From Paenibacillus tyrphae (GTDB lineage Bacteria; Bacillota; Bacilli; Paenibacillales; NBRC-103111): a stretch of 64,000 nucleotides of DNA. Each line of letters begins with the position of its first letter. Within the stretch, counting starts at the first letter, position 1. The position numbers were made by a program, and so were the translations under genes. Of the stretch, positions 35,446 to 43,512 are shown one piece after another. The stretch is taken from NCBI RefSeq assembly GCF_000722545.1, contig NZ_JNVM01000033.1, positions 62,001 to 126,000 of the forward strand. The letters are read 5' to 3'. The notes under the pieces were generated by a model. It searched no databases, was not told where the DNA came from, and was given only the letters and a program-made list of their open reading frames with translations.

Positions 35446-35470
35446 GTAAAGCTATATGCATATAGTTTAC
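35446..35470. promoter_or_regulatory. Operator-like palindrome ahead of the DGQHR pair
   Basis: The 14-bp perfect palindrome CTATATGCATATAG is flanked by GTAAA-G on one side and TTTAC on the other, extending the symmetry to 24 paired bases with one extra G. A TATAAT (-10-like, minus strand) sits at 35493-35498, so the palindrome lies just downstream of the likely transcription start. The -35 box is not convincing. Confidence 0.5.
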
Positions 35471-35589
35471 TATAATAGGTTCATATAATTCCATTATACA
35501 CCGAAAAGACACGAAACATTCAGGATATTGGCAAAATATGCGTCTTTTTTTTCGTTTTCCGAGCTTGCATTTTTGAAAAAGAGCAAAAT

Positions 35590-35630
35590 AAGGAAAAGCC
35601 GACACTTCAAGATGAAACGTATCGGCAGGT
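35590..35630 (-). terminator. Terminator of the yqjF-like gene
   Basis: On the minus strand GCCGATA pairs with TGTCGGC (one G-U pair) across 15 nt, followed by TTTTCCTTATTTT. Confidence 0.6.
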
Positions 35631-35668
35631 TACAGAGCTATGATGGATTCGTCCCGAACGGACGCAGG

Positions 35669-36421
35669 CTAAGGCATTCGGTCAGCAGCCTTCAGGAGCG
35701 GCCATATGCGCACTTCCAGAGCTTCCGCATAATGAAGCAGCGGAGGAACGTCCGGCGCAAACGGAAGGCCGTTGCCCGTCAGCATCGTATTCTCGTAAAG
35801 CTCGGCTTCCGCCTTCTGCAGCGGCCAGGGCGGATGATGGATGTCGCAGCGCATGACGTCCCGTCGCCCGTTCAAGGTATACAAGCAGTAGCGTTCGGTC
35901 AGCCAATGCTCCAGCGATCCCGGCTCGGCCGTATATGGCGCCGAAACGGGCTGGTAACGTGCAGCAAAGGCGGGGCCCGCCTGCCGGCGTTCACTCCGGT
36001 AAAACACGGTTTCGTTCTGCACGGTTACGCCCATATCGGCCCGGTAGTACGGAAGATGGTACAGCCGTCTGGCCAGCTTGACGGCGAGCGTATGCGCCGC
36101 ATCGAGGCTGAAAAAGTAGACGCCGGGCTTGTCGTGGAGCGTGACGTAAGTTCTGACGTTAAGCTCCGGAAACCGGCTCGTTCCCGGAACCGGCGGCAAG
36201 CTGCGCAGCCGGATATCCGTCATCCGGAAGGGAACGACAGCTAGCCACGCGCTGCCCTCATAGGTATCCAGCGGCAGCTCCTTCGGCACGTAACCACGAA
36301 GCTCATCCGCTGGAACGGGCCAATGGGCAAACAACAGATTGCGCCAAGTCTGCTTCATGATCCACGGCAGCACTGGCAGCGGCCACGGGCGGTGCGCGGT
36401 ATCGAAACGGTCAGGCTCCAT
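35669..36421 (-). CDS. YqjF family protein (DUF2071)
   Basis: The 250-residue product matches the DUF2071/YqjF family of Firmicutes, related in fold to acetoacetate decarboxylase. Hallmarks: MKQTWRNLLFAHWPVPADELRGYVP, GSAWLAVVPFRMTDIR, LNVRTYVTLHDKPGVYFFSLDA and LPYYRADMGV. No signal peptide or membrane helix is seen. ATG 36421 has AAGGGGG upstream; an ATG eight codons earlier has none. The biochemical role of the family is unknown. It is monocistronic with its own terminator. Confidence 0.85.
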   Translation of the reverse strand: MEPDRFDTAHRPWPLPVLPWIMKQTWRNLLFAHWPVPADELRGYVPKELPLDTYEGSAWLAVVPFRMTDIRLRSLPPVPGTSRFPELNVRTYVTLHDKPGVYFFSLDAAHTLAVKLARRLYHLPYYRADMGVTVQNETVFYRSERRQAGPAFAARYQPVSAPYTAEPGSLEHWLTERYCLYTLNGRRDVMRCDIHHPPWPLQKAEAELYENTMLTGNGLPFAPDVPPLLHYAEALEVRIWPLLKAADRMP

Positions 36422-36526
36422 GTCTGGATCCCCCCTTGACTTCATGTTATGAACGAGTACAGACCCGCGAATCGCTGGTAGGCCGGCTAAGACGACCCCG
36501 CGCTTGCTGCGGGCCTCATTGATGGT

Positions 36527-37982
36527 TTATTGATCTTTCAATTGATAGGACAATACCTGCCGCCAGCCTTCGTATTTCCGCTCGCGCGTCAGGTCGTCGC
36601 AAGCCGGCTCGAATGTCCGGTCGAAGCCTTGCAATTACTCCAGCTCCTCCAGACCGGCCCAGAATCCGACGGCAAGCCCCGCGAGCAGCGCGGCGCCGAG
36701 CGCCGTCGTCTCGGTCACTTTCGGCCGCACGACGGGAACGCCGAGCAGATCCGCCTGAAATTGCATCAGAAAGCCGTTCTTGACGGCGCCGCCGTCGACG
36801 CGCAGCTCGCTGAGCTTGTGCCCCGCTTCCCGCTGCATCACTTCCAGTACGTCGCGGCTTTGATACGCGATGGCTTCCAGCGCGGCGCGCACGAGATGCG
36901 CTCGTCCGGAGGCCCGGGTCAGACCGGCGATCAGCCCGCGGGCTTCCGGCTCCCAGTACGGTGTGCCGAGACCGGCGAAGGCCGGCACGAAGTATACGCC
37001 GTCGGTATCCTCGATGGAGCAGGCGATCTCTTCGGTTTCCGCCGAATCCTCGATCAGACCCAGGCCGTCGCGAAGCCACTGCACCACGGCTCCCGCAATG
37101 AACACGCTGCCTTCGAGCGCATAGTGAACCCGGTCTCCGATCTGCCACGCGATCGTCGTCAGCAGGCCGTTCTGCGACAGCACCGCCTGTTCCCCCGTAT
37201 TTCTCAAAATAAAGCATCCGGAAGCAGCCTTGTCCGAACAGCGCCGCCTGTTGGTCGCCTGCGACGCCCGTAATCGGAAGCGCCACTTCGGCGTCCAGCA
37301 GCCGCGTATGCCCGAAATCGCCGCTGGAGGGCAGCACCTTCGGCAGCATCGCGCGCGGAATGCCGAACTCCCGAATGATTTCTTCGTCCCAGTCGAGCGA
37401 ATGAATGTTGAACAGCATCGTCCGGGAAGCGTTCGAGACGTCGGTCGCATGCACTTGGCCCCCGGTTAAGTTCCAGCTCAGCCAGCTATCGATCGTTTCG
37501 AACAGCGCTTCGCCTTTTTCCGCTTTCTCGCGAAGCCCCGGGACTGACTCCAGCAGCCACTTCAGCTTCGTACCGGAAAAATAAGGATCGAGCACCAGCC
37601 CCGTTTTTACACGGATCATCTGCTCCAGTCCCCGCTCCTTCAATTCGCGGCACATGTCCGACGTACGCCGGCACTGCCATACGATGGCGTTATGCAAAGG
37701 CTTGCCGGTGACGGCATCCCAGACGACCGTCGTCTCCCGCTGGTTCGTAACTCCGATGGCGGCGATTTCCCCCGCAGATACATGCGACGCCGCTTCTTTC
37801 ATGACGCCGAGCTGAACGCGCCATATTTCTTCCGCATCGTGCTCAACCCATCCCGAACCCGGGAAGATTTGCTTAAATTCCCGTTGACTGGAATGAATGA
37901 TAGCGCCTCCATGGTCGAATATAATCGCCCGGCAGCTCGTCGTTCCTTGGTCCAAAGCCAAAATATAACCCGGCTTCGTCAT
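36527..37982 (-). pseudogene. glpK: Glycerol kinase, disrupted by a deletion and a nonsense codon
   Basis: The N-terminal half is a normal GlpK from ATG 37982 (MTKPGYILALDQGTTSCRA, GGGGGAGG upstream) up to AALFGQGCFR. At 37218-37221 (CCGG) the frame breaks: the family segment PGMAKNTYGT is missing and the next residues, GCFILRNTGEQAVLSQ, are in another frame. A 32-nt deletion between two CCGG sites explains this. The second frame runs to TAA at 36635 after GFWAGLEELE. Beyond it the same frame continues as a normal C terminus (LQGFDRTFEPA ... GWRQVLSYQLKDQ) to TAA at 36527, so 36635 is a nonsense mutation, probably CAA to TAA. Restoring 32 nt gives exactly 496 codons including the stop, the usual GlpK size. 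The kinase is very unlikely to be active. Confidence 0.9.
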
Positions 37983-38070
37983 ATCGATTCCTCCCCCGAG
38001 GATAGTCCGCTTATATATAGGAAAATGGTTGCAAAGGGAATCTATCATAAGCCCGATTTCGCTGTCAAGG

Positions 38071-38099
38071 TTGATCCGAAGCCGGTCTCGTGCTATGAT
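38071..38099 (+). promoter_or_regulatory. Promoter of glpD
   Basis: TTGATC, 17 nt, TATGAT. Transcription would begin near 38106 and produce a leader of about 160 nt. Confidence 0.65.
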
Positions 38100-38130
38100 A
38101 AAGTTAACAAGTTAATCAGGTCAGAGATCA

Positions 38131-38216
38131 AGAGAAGACCGTGAGCAAGCTCTGCAGGAGCGCGTATGCGATTAGCAACGTGCCGAGGTAGAGTTGTTTC
38201 ACGTCTTCTCTTTTTT
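38131..38216 (+). promoter_or_regulatory. Leader terminator of glpD (GlpP-controlled antitermination)
   Basis: AGAGAAGAC-(C)-GTGA at 38131 pairs with TCACGTCTTCTCT ending at 38211, directly followed by a T run, before the glpD ribosome site. In B. subtilis the glpD leader contains such a terminator, which GlpP bound to glycerol-3-phosphate relieves. The nearby glpP gene supports the same control here. Confidence 0.7.
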
Positions 38217-38267
38217 GCTTTTACCCGGAACCGGGCGGCCGCACATTTCGAAAGGGGATCGATACAC

Positions 38268-39941
38268 ATGACAAAACAGGCGCAATTTTCAGGGGAACAC
38301 CGACAAGCACAGCTTCAGGAGATGGCCGGAGCCCCGCTCGATCTGCTGGTTATCGGCGGAGGTATTACCGGAGCAGGAATCGCGCTCGATGCGCAAACCC
38401 GGGGGCTGAAAACCGGACTGGTCGAGATGCAGGACTTCGGCGCAGGCACGTCGAGCCGTTCCACGAAGCTGATTCACGGCGGCTTGCGTTACTTGAAGCA
38501 GTTCGAATTCAAGCTGGTGGCCGAGGTCGGCAAAGAGCGGGCCATCGTCTACGAGAACGCGCCGCACGTGACGACGCCCGAGTGGATGCTGCTGCCGATT
38601 ATCGAAGGAGGTACCTACGGCAAGCTGGCGACCTCCGTCGGGCTGATGATGTACGATTCGCTGGCGGGTGTCAAGCGGAGCGAGCGCCGGATCATGCTGT
38701 CCAAAGCCGAGACGCTTCGGCGCGAGCCCCTGCTCCGCGAAGACATGCTGAAGGGCGGCGGGTACTACGTCGAGTACCGCACGGACGACGCCCGGCTGAC
38801 GATTGAAACGATGAAAGCCGCTGCGGACCGCGGCGCTTTGGCGGTCAACTATGCGAAGGTGGAAGAGCTGCTCTATGAGGGCGGGAAGCTGAAAGGCGTG
38901 CGCATCGTCGACATGCTGAGCGGCGAAACGTATGACATCTTTGCCCGCAAAATCGTCAATGCGGCCGGACCTTGGGTCGACACGATCCGGGAAAAGGACG
39001 GCTCGAAGCAGGGCAAGCGGCTGCACCTGACCAAAGGCGTGCACCTTGTCATCGACGGCGGGCGTTTCCCGCTCAAGCAGGCGATCTACTTCGATACGCC
39101 GGATGGTCGCATGGTGTTCGCCATTCCACGGGACGGCAAAACGTATGTCGGCACCACCGACACGAACTACAGCGGCGATATCGTTCATCCGCGGATGACG
39201 ACGGCCGACCGCGATTATATTTTAACGGCGGCGAACTTCATGTTCCCGAGCCTCAAGCTAACAGCGGCCGATGTCGAGTCCAGCTGGTCCGGGCTGCGTC
39301 CGCTTATTCACGAAGACGGCAAATCGCCGTCGGAGCTGTCGCGGAAGGATGAAATCTTCATCGCTCCTTCGGGTCTCATTACCATTGCCGGGGGCAAGCT
39401 GACCGGCTACCGCAAAATGGCGGAGCGCATCGTCAACCTCGTCACGAGCCAGTTCCAAGAGCAAGGCGGTGCATCGTATCCGGGCTGTACGACGGACCGG
39501 ATCAAGCTGTCCGGCGGGGACGTCGGCGGCTCCGCGCAATTCAAGGCGTTCGCGGAAGCGAAAGTACGCGACGGTGAAGCGCTCGGTCTGACGAAGCGTC
39601 AAGCCGAGTCGATCGTGCAGCGCTACGGCTCCAACGCGGACCGCGTCTTCCAGGGCTGCACGAAGATGCGCGAGGAAGCGGAGCAAACCGGCCTGCCGCT
39701 GGATGTGCTGGCTTCGCTCGCCTACGGCATCGATGAGGAAATGGTCGCGACGCCGCAGGACTTTTTCGTCCGCCGGACCGGCGCGGTGTACTTCGACATC
39801 GCTTGGGCACAGCGCTGGAAGCAGCCGGCGACGGCTTACATGGTGAAGCGCTTCGGCTGGACGCCGGAGGTCGCGGAGGAGCATCTGCGCCGGCTGGACG
39901 TGCTTCTGCACGATGCGGCAACGCCTGCCGCGTCCGAGTAA
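38268..39941 (+). CDS. glpD: Aerobic glycerol-3-phosphate dehydrogenase
   Basis: This FAD enzyme at the inner face of the membrane oxidises glycerol-3-phosphate to dihydroxyacetone phosphate and passes electrons to quinone. The 557-residue product has the FAD-binding DLLVIGGGITGAGIALDAQTRG near residue 22, the substrate loop SRSTKLIHGGLRYL, and the late segments IVNAAGPWVD and IAGGKLTGYRKMAE. AAAGGGG precedes ATG 38268; the frame extends upstream through the leader, which is not translated. It is divergent from the broken glpK and convergent with glpP. Confidence 0.96.
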   Translation: MTKQAQFSGEHRQAQLQEMAGAPLDLLVIGGGITGAGIALDAQTRGLKTGLVEMQDFGAGTSSRSTKLIHGGLRYLKQFEFKLVAEVGKERAIVYENAPHVTTPEWMLLPIIEGGTYGKLATSVGLMMYDSLAGVKRSERRIMLSKAETLRREPLLREDMLKGGGYYVEYRTDDARLTIETMKAAADRGALAVNYAKVEELLYEGGKLKGVRIVDMLSGETYDIFARKIVNAAGPWVDTIREKDGSKQGKRLHLTKGVHLVIDGGRFPLKQAIYFDTPDGRMVFAIPRDGKTYVGTTDTNYSGDIVHPRMTTADRDYILTAANFMFPSLKLTAADVESSWSGLRPLIHEDGKSPSELSRKDEIFIAPSGLITIAGGKLTGYRKMAERIVNLVTSQFQEQGGASYPGCTTDRIKLSGGDVGGSAQFKAFAEAKVRDGEALGLTKRQAESIVQRYGSNADRVFQGCTKMREEAEQTGLPLDVLASLAYGIDEEMVATPQDFFVRRTGAVYFDIAWAQRWKQPATAYMVKRFGWTPEVAEEHLRRLDVLLHDAATPAASE

Positions 39942-39956
39942 GCGCCCGGCGAGCCG

Positions 39957-40559
39957 CTACACCGGTGCATAAGCGTCCCACAGCTCCCTGCGGGACGTGG
40001 TGACGGCTACCGCGCCGGAGCCGAGTGCAAGCTCGACATCTTCGTTCGTCCGGATCAATCCGCCGGCCAGAATCGGAATGTCGAGCTTGCTGTGCATCTC
40101 GGCGATAATATGCGGCATCACGCCCGGCATCACTTCAATGTAGTCGGGCGCCACCTTCTCCGACAGCCGGTAGGTCGTGTCTAGCGCAATCGAGTCGAGC
40201 AGGAAGTGCCGCTGAATGCCGAGTACTTTATGCTTCTTCGCCGTCGCTACGGCGCTGCTTCGGGTGGAGATGATGCCCCCCGGCCGCATGGATTGGCATA
40301 AAAACTCGATCGCATAATCGTCGTTTTTCAAGCCGTGAATCAAATCCACGTGCACCAGCAGCTGCTTTTTATGCTGCCGGACAAGCTGCGCGACGCTCAT
40401 CAGCTGCGACACATGGCTGTCCAGCAGGACGATCCAAACATAGGAGGATGCGAGCAAATGCTCCAAATCCTTCAGCTTGCGTACGGCGGGAAGAATCCGC
40501 TGTCCGTAAAAATCCGATGGAGCCGGGACCGATGTCCCGGCTTTTCGTTCTGCGTTCAA
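39957..40559 (-). CDS. glpP: Glycerol-3-phosphate responsive antiterminator GlpP
   Basis: This RNA-binding regulator lets RNA polymerase pass the glp leader terminator when glycerol-3-phosphate is present. The 200-residue TIM-barrel-like product contains ILPAVRKLKDLE, LLDSHVSQL, VHVDLIHGL, GIISTRSSA and YIEVMPGVMP, all typical of GlpP. An N-terminal extension of about 20 residues depends on the TTG start at 40559, which overlaps the stop of the hydrolase gene (TTGA) and has AAAGGGG upstream; a shorter form is possible. It is convergent with glpD, whose leader is the expected target. Confidence 0.92.
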   Translation of the reverse strand: MNAERKAGTSVPAPSDFYGQRILPAVRKLKDLEHLLASSYVWIVLLDSHVSQLMSVAQLVRQHKKQLLVHVDLIHGLKNDDYAIEFLCQSMRPGGIISTRSSAVATAKKHKVLGIQRHFLLDSIALDTTYRLSEKVAPDYIEVMPGVMPHIIAEMHSKLDIPILAGGLIRTNEDVELALGSGAVAVTTSRRELWDAYAPV

Positions 40560-41440
40560 CCCTGCCTGCCCCTTTCGCCGGCACCGCGCATCCGGCCGTC
40601 CAGGAAACGCACAGTCGCTTCGAGCGCTTCCTCAAGCTGCGGGGTCGTTCCGGCAAACGGATGAACCGCGCCGAACGTATGCGTCCCCCCTGCAATCGTC
40701 ACGAACGATTGGTTCGGAGCGGCTTCGCGCAGCCTGTGGAAGCCCTCCTTCAGCCGGTCGGAGTCCGCGTCGCCCTGTACGGACAGCACCGGAGTCTTCA
40801 GCCCAGTAAGCCGCGCGGTAATATCGAAGCGTTCCGCATTTTGCTTCAAATCATCGTAGAACGTTTGCCGAATCGGCATGTTCTGCCCCGTCCGCGCGTT
40901 CGCCACGTAGGCGACGCCATTACGGGCGAGTTCTTCCTTGAACGCGTCGTCGAAGAGGTCGGCCGAAGCGATGCCGTTCCACGTAACAACGGCCTGCACA
41001 TCCGGGTGCTCCGCGGCAAACACGATGCTGTCTCCGCCCCCACGGCTGTGGCCGAGCAAGGCAACCCGGCCGGTATCCGCCTGCTCCGCAAAGGGCAGCC
41101 GCTTCTCCTGCAGCAGCTCCCAGACGACCGCCAGATCTGCCTGCTCGCGAGAGTACGTATTTACGGCGAATTTGTCCAGCTCGTCGAAATCCCGCTCGTT
41201 CACCCCGTTGCAGGAAAAATTAAACCGGATGACGTAACATCCGCGGCGGGCCAGCTCGGCGGCGGCATAAGGCTGAAAGCCCCAATCCATGAAGCTTTTA
41301 AAGCCGTGCGCCATGATCACGACGGGCACCGGCCCTCCGTCTGCCGTCTCCTGTACCATTACTTCGCCCCGAAGGGTAAGCTCGGCGTCAATCGGCTGCT
41401 CGAATCGCCACTGCCGCAATTCGGATGCTTGCTCGCTCAT
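40556..41440 (-). CDS. Alpha/beta hydrolase
   Basis: The 294-residue serine hydrolase has the nucleophile elbow GHSRGGGDS, the oxyanion segment MAHGFKSF, an Asp in SVQGDADSDR and a His in GGTHTFGAVHPF. It looks like the acyl-peptidase/esterase group of dienelactone-hydrolase-like proteins. No signal peptide, so it is cytosolic. ATG 41440 has AAGGAGG upstream; the longer frame has no such site. Its stop overlaps the glpP start, so the two are co-translated, though a metabolic link with glycerol phosphate is not obvious. Confidence 0.88.
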   Translation of the reverse strand: MSEQASELRQWRFEQPIDAELTLRGEVMVQETADGGPVPVVIMAHGFKSFMDWGFQPYAAAELARRGCYVIRFNFSCNGVNERDFDELDKFAVNTYSREQADLAVVWELLQEKRLPFAEQADTGRVALLGHSRGGGDSIVFAAEHPDVQAVVTWNGIASADLFDDAFKEELARNGVAYVANARTGQNMPIRQTFYDDLKQNAERFDITARLTGLKTPVLSVQGDADSDRLKEGFHRLREAAPNQSFVTIAGGTHTFGAVHPFAGTTPQLEEALEATVRFLDGRMRGAGERGRQG

Positions 41441-41538
41441 AAGAATTCCTCCTTGAATACATTGAATTATATGGAATAACGGCTGCTGTACAGCCCTTCC
41501 GTCTTTTGTGCCGTGCCTGGCTGCTGCATTTCCTTTCC

Positions 41539-41567
41539 ATTGTATCAAAAGCGCCGGCATTTGCCAT
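41539..41567 (-). promoter_or_regulatory. Promoter of the hydrolase-glpP unit
   Basis: Minus strand: ATGGCA, 17 nt, TACAAT with an extended TGA before the -10. Confidence 0.5.
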
Positions 41568-41652
41568 GCTCTCTTTGTCCCGCACCACGAATCCTCCCCG
41601 ATCCATCGGTCCGGGACAAAAAAACGCGCCTTTCTCAACGGTTCGACCAACA

Positions 41653-41683
41653 TTTACTTTTTTTCCGGGAGTTGTGTTATAAT
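41653..41683 (+). promoter_or_regulatory. Promoter of the RNase J gene
   Basis: TATAAT at 41678 preceded by TGT (extended -10) and a weak TTTACT 19 nt further up. The start codon follows 75 nt later. Confidence 0.55.
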
Positions 41684-41758
41684 AAAAGCAAGTGACTGGT
41701 TCGGATCTTTTGAGTTTGATTTGTATGTTCGTCGTCAATTCCATCGAGGAGGTCTAAC

Positions 41759-43432
41759 TTGGCTAGTTCAGAAAAAAAGTTGTCCATTTTTGCCTTGGGC
41801 GGCGTAGGCGAAATTGGCAAAAACATGTATGTGGTACAATACGCAGACGACATTATTGTCATTGATTGCGGTTCGAAATTCCCGGATGTGGAGCTGCCCG
41901 GCATCGATATTATCGTACCGGATATCTCCTATCTGATCGAGAACCGGAATAAAGTCAAGGCGCTCGTCATTACGCATGGTCATGAGGATCATATTGGCGG
42001 GTTGCCTTATATCCTCAAGCAGCTCAATATGCCCGTCTATGCGAGCAAGCTGACGATGGGACTTATTGAAGGGAAATTAAAAGAACACGGGCTGCTGGGT
42101 TCGACGGAACGGGTGTTAATTCACGCGGATTCCGTATTAAAGTTCGGAACAATTGTCGCTTCGTTCTTCAAAACGAATCACAGTATCCCGGACAGCCTTG
42201 GGGTCGTGCTTGATACCCCCGAAGGCGCAGTCGTTCACACCGGCGATTTTAAATTCGACCAAACGCCCGTTAACGGCCAATATGCCGACCTTCACCGCAT
42301 GTCGGATATCGGCAAAAAAGGCGTCCTCGCGCTGCTCTCCGAGAGCACGAATGCGGAGCGTCCAGGGTTCACCCCTTCGGAAAAAAGCGTCGGCGTCAAT
42401 CTGGAGGACGTATTCCGGACCGCTCGCCAGCGGGTGATCGTGTCTACCTTTGCCTCCAATGTACACAGGCTTCAGCAGGTCATCGAAGCGGGCATCGCTT
42501 CGAACCGGAAGCTGGTCGTCATCGGACGCAGCATGGTCAATATGATTACCATCGCCTCCGAGCTCGGATATCTGAACATTCCGGACGGCATGCTGATCGA
42601 GCCGAACGAAGTGAATAAATATGCGGCTGACCGCATCGTTATTCTGTGTACGGGCAGCCAGGGCGAGCCAATGTCGGCGCTGACCCGGATGGCCCGCTCG
42701 AACCACAAGCAGGTGGAAATTCTCCCCGGAGACACGGTCATCATCTCGGCCACGCCGATTCCGGGGAACGAAAGAAATATCGGACGGACGGTCGACGAGC
42801 TGTTCCGCCTCGGTGCCCACGTCATCTACGGCTCCGGCTCGCTGACGGGCATGCACGTTTCCGGACATGCCAGCCAGGAAGAATTGAAGCTGATGATCAA
42901 TCTGATGCGTCCGAAATTTTTCATCCCGATTCACGGGGAATACCGGATGCTCCGTCAGCACAGCACGCTGGCGCAAGCGGTCGGCGTCGACCCGGCCAAC
43001 ATCTTTATCGTCGACAACGGCGAAGTCGTTGAAATCCAGAACGGCGCGGCCCGCAAACGCGGCAAAGTTCCTGCCGGCAACACCCTCATCGACGGCTTAG
43101 GCATCGGTGACGTCGGAAATATCGTCCTGCGAGACCGTAAGCACTTGTCTCAAGACGGCATCCTGATTGTTGTCGTTTCGATCAGCAAACAGGAAGGCAC
43201 GATCCTCTCCGGACCCGATATCATCTCCCGCGGCTTCGTATACGTCCGCGAATCGGAAGGCTTGCTCGACGATGCAAGCCGCATAGTGTCCAATACGATC
43301 AACAAATTAACTCACGAGAATGAGAACCAATGGTCTACGATAAAATCAAATGTAAAAGATGCGCTAGGACGATTCTTATATGAGCGAACCAGAAGAAAGC
43401 CGATGATTCTTCCGATTATTATGGAAGTTTGA
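41759..43432 (+). CDS. rnj: Ribonuclease J
   Basis: This is a 5'-to-3' exoribonuclease and endonuclease of mRNA decay and rRNA maturation, 557 residues. The metallo-beta-lactamase core carries the zinc motif HGHEDH (about residue 75-80), HTGDFKFD, and the beta-CASP segment with FASNVHRLQQ and CTGSQGEP. The C-terminal part ends RRKPMILPIIMEV. The body (LALLSESTNAERPGFTPSE, LIDGLGIGDVGNIVLRD, LSQDGILIVVVSI) resembles RNase J2 of Bacillus, but the active-site motif is complete as in J1, so I do not choose between rnjA and rnjB. The start codon is TTG 41759 with GAGGAGG upstream. Confidence 0.93.
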   Translation: MASSEKKLSIFALGGVGEIGKNMYVVQYADDIIVIDCGSKFPDVELPGIDIIVPDISYLIENRNKVKALVITHGHEDHIGGLPYILKQLNMPVYASKLTMGLIEGKLKEHGLLGSTERVLIHADSVLKFGTIVASFFKTNHSIPDSLGVVLDTPEGAVVHTGDFKFDQTPVNGQYADLHRMSDIGKKGVLALLSESTNAERPGFTPSEKSVGVNLEDVFRTARQRVIVSTFASNVHRLQQVIEAGIASNRKLVVIGRSMVNMITIASELGYLNIPDGMLIEPNEVNKYAADRIVILCTGSQGEPMSALTRMARSNHKQVEILPGDTVIISATPIPGNERNIGRTVDELFRLGAHVIYGSGSLTGMHVSGHASQEELKLMINLMRPKFFIPIHGEYRMLRQHSTLAQAVGVDPANIFIVDNGEVVEIQNGAARKRGKVPAGNTLIDGLGIGDVGNIVLRDRKHLSQDGILIVVVSISKQEGTILSGPDIISRGFVYVRESEGLLDDASRIVSNTINKLTHENENQWSTIKSNVKDALGRFLYERTRRKPMILPIIMEV

Positions 43433-43467
43433 TCGAACCAAACCAACCAGTCCACTTACAACGAGCA

Positions 43468-43505
43468 AATACCCTCTATCCTTTGCGGGATGAGGGTATT
43501 TTTTG
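43468..43505. terminator. Bidirectional terminator
   Basis: AAATACCCTC pairs with GAGGGTATTTTTT between the RNase J gene and the convergent lipoprotein gene. Confidence 0.85.
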
Positions 43506-43512
43506 TCGGGGA

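Noticed and set aside
36516..36634. Continuation of the first glpK frame to a stop at 36516
   Set aside because: Past the deletion at 37218 this frame is Arg/Gly-rich nonsense unrelated to glycerol kinase; the kinase sequence continues in the other frame.
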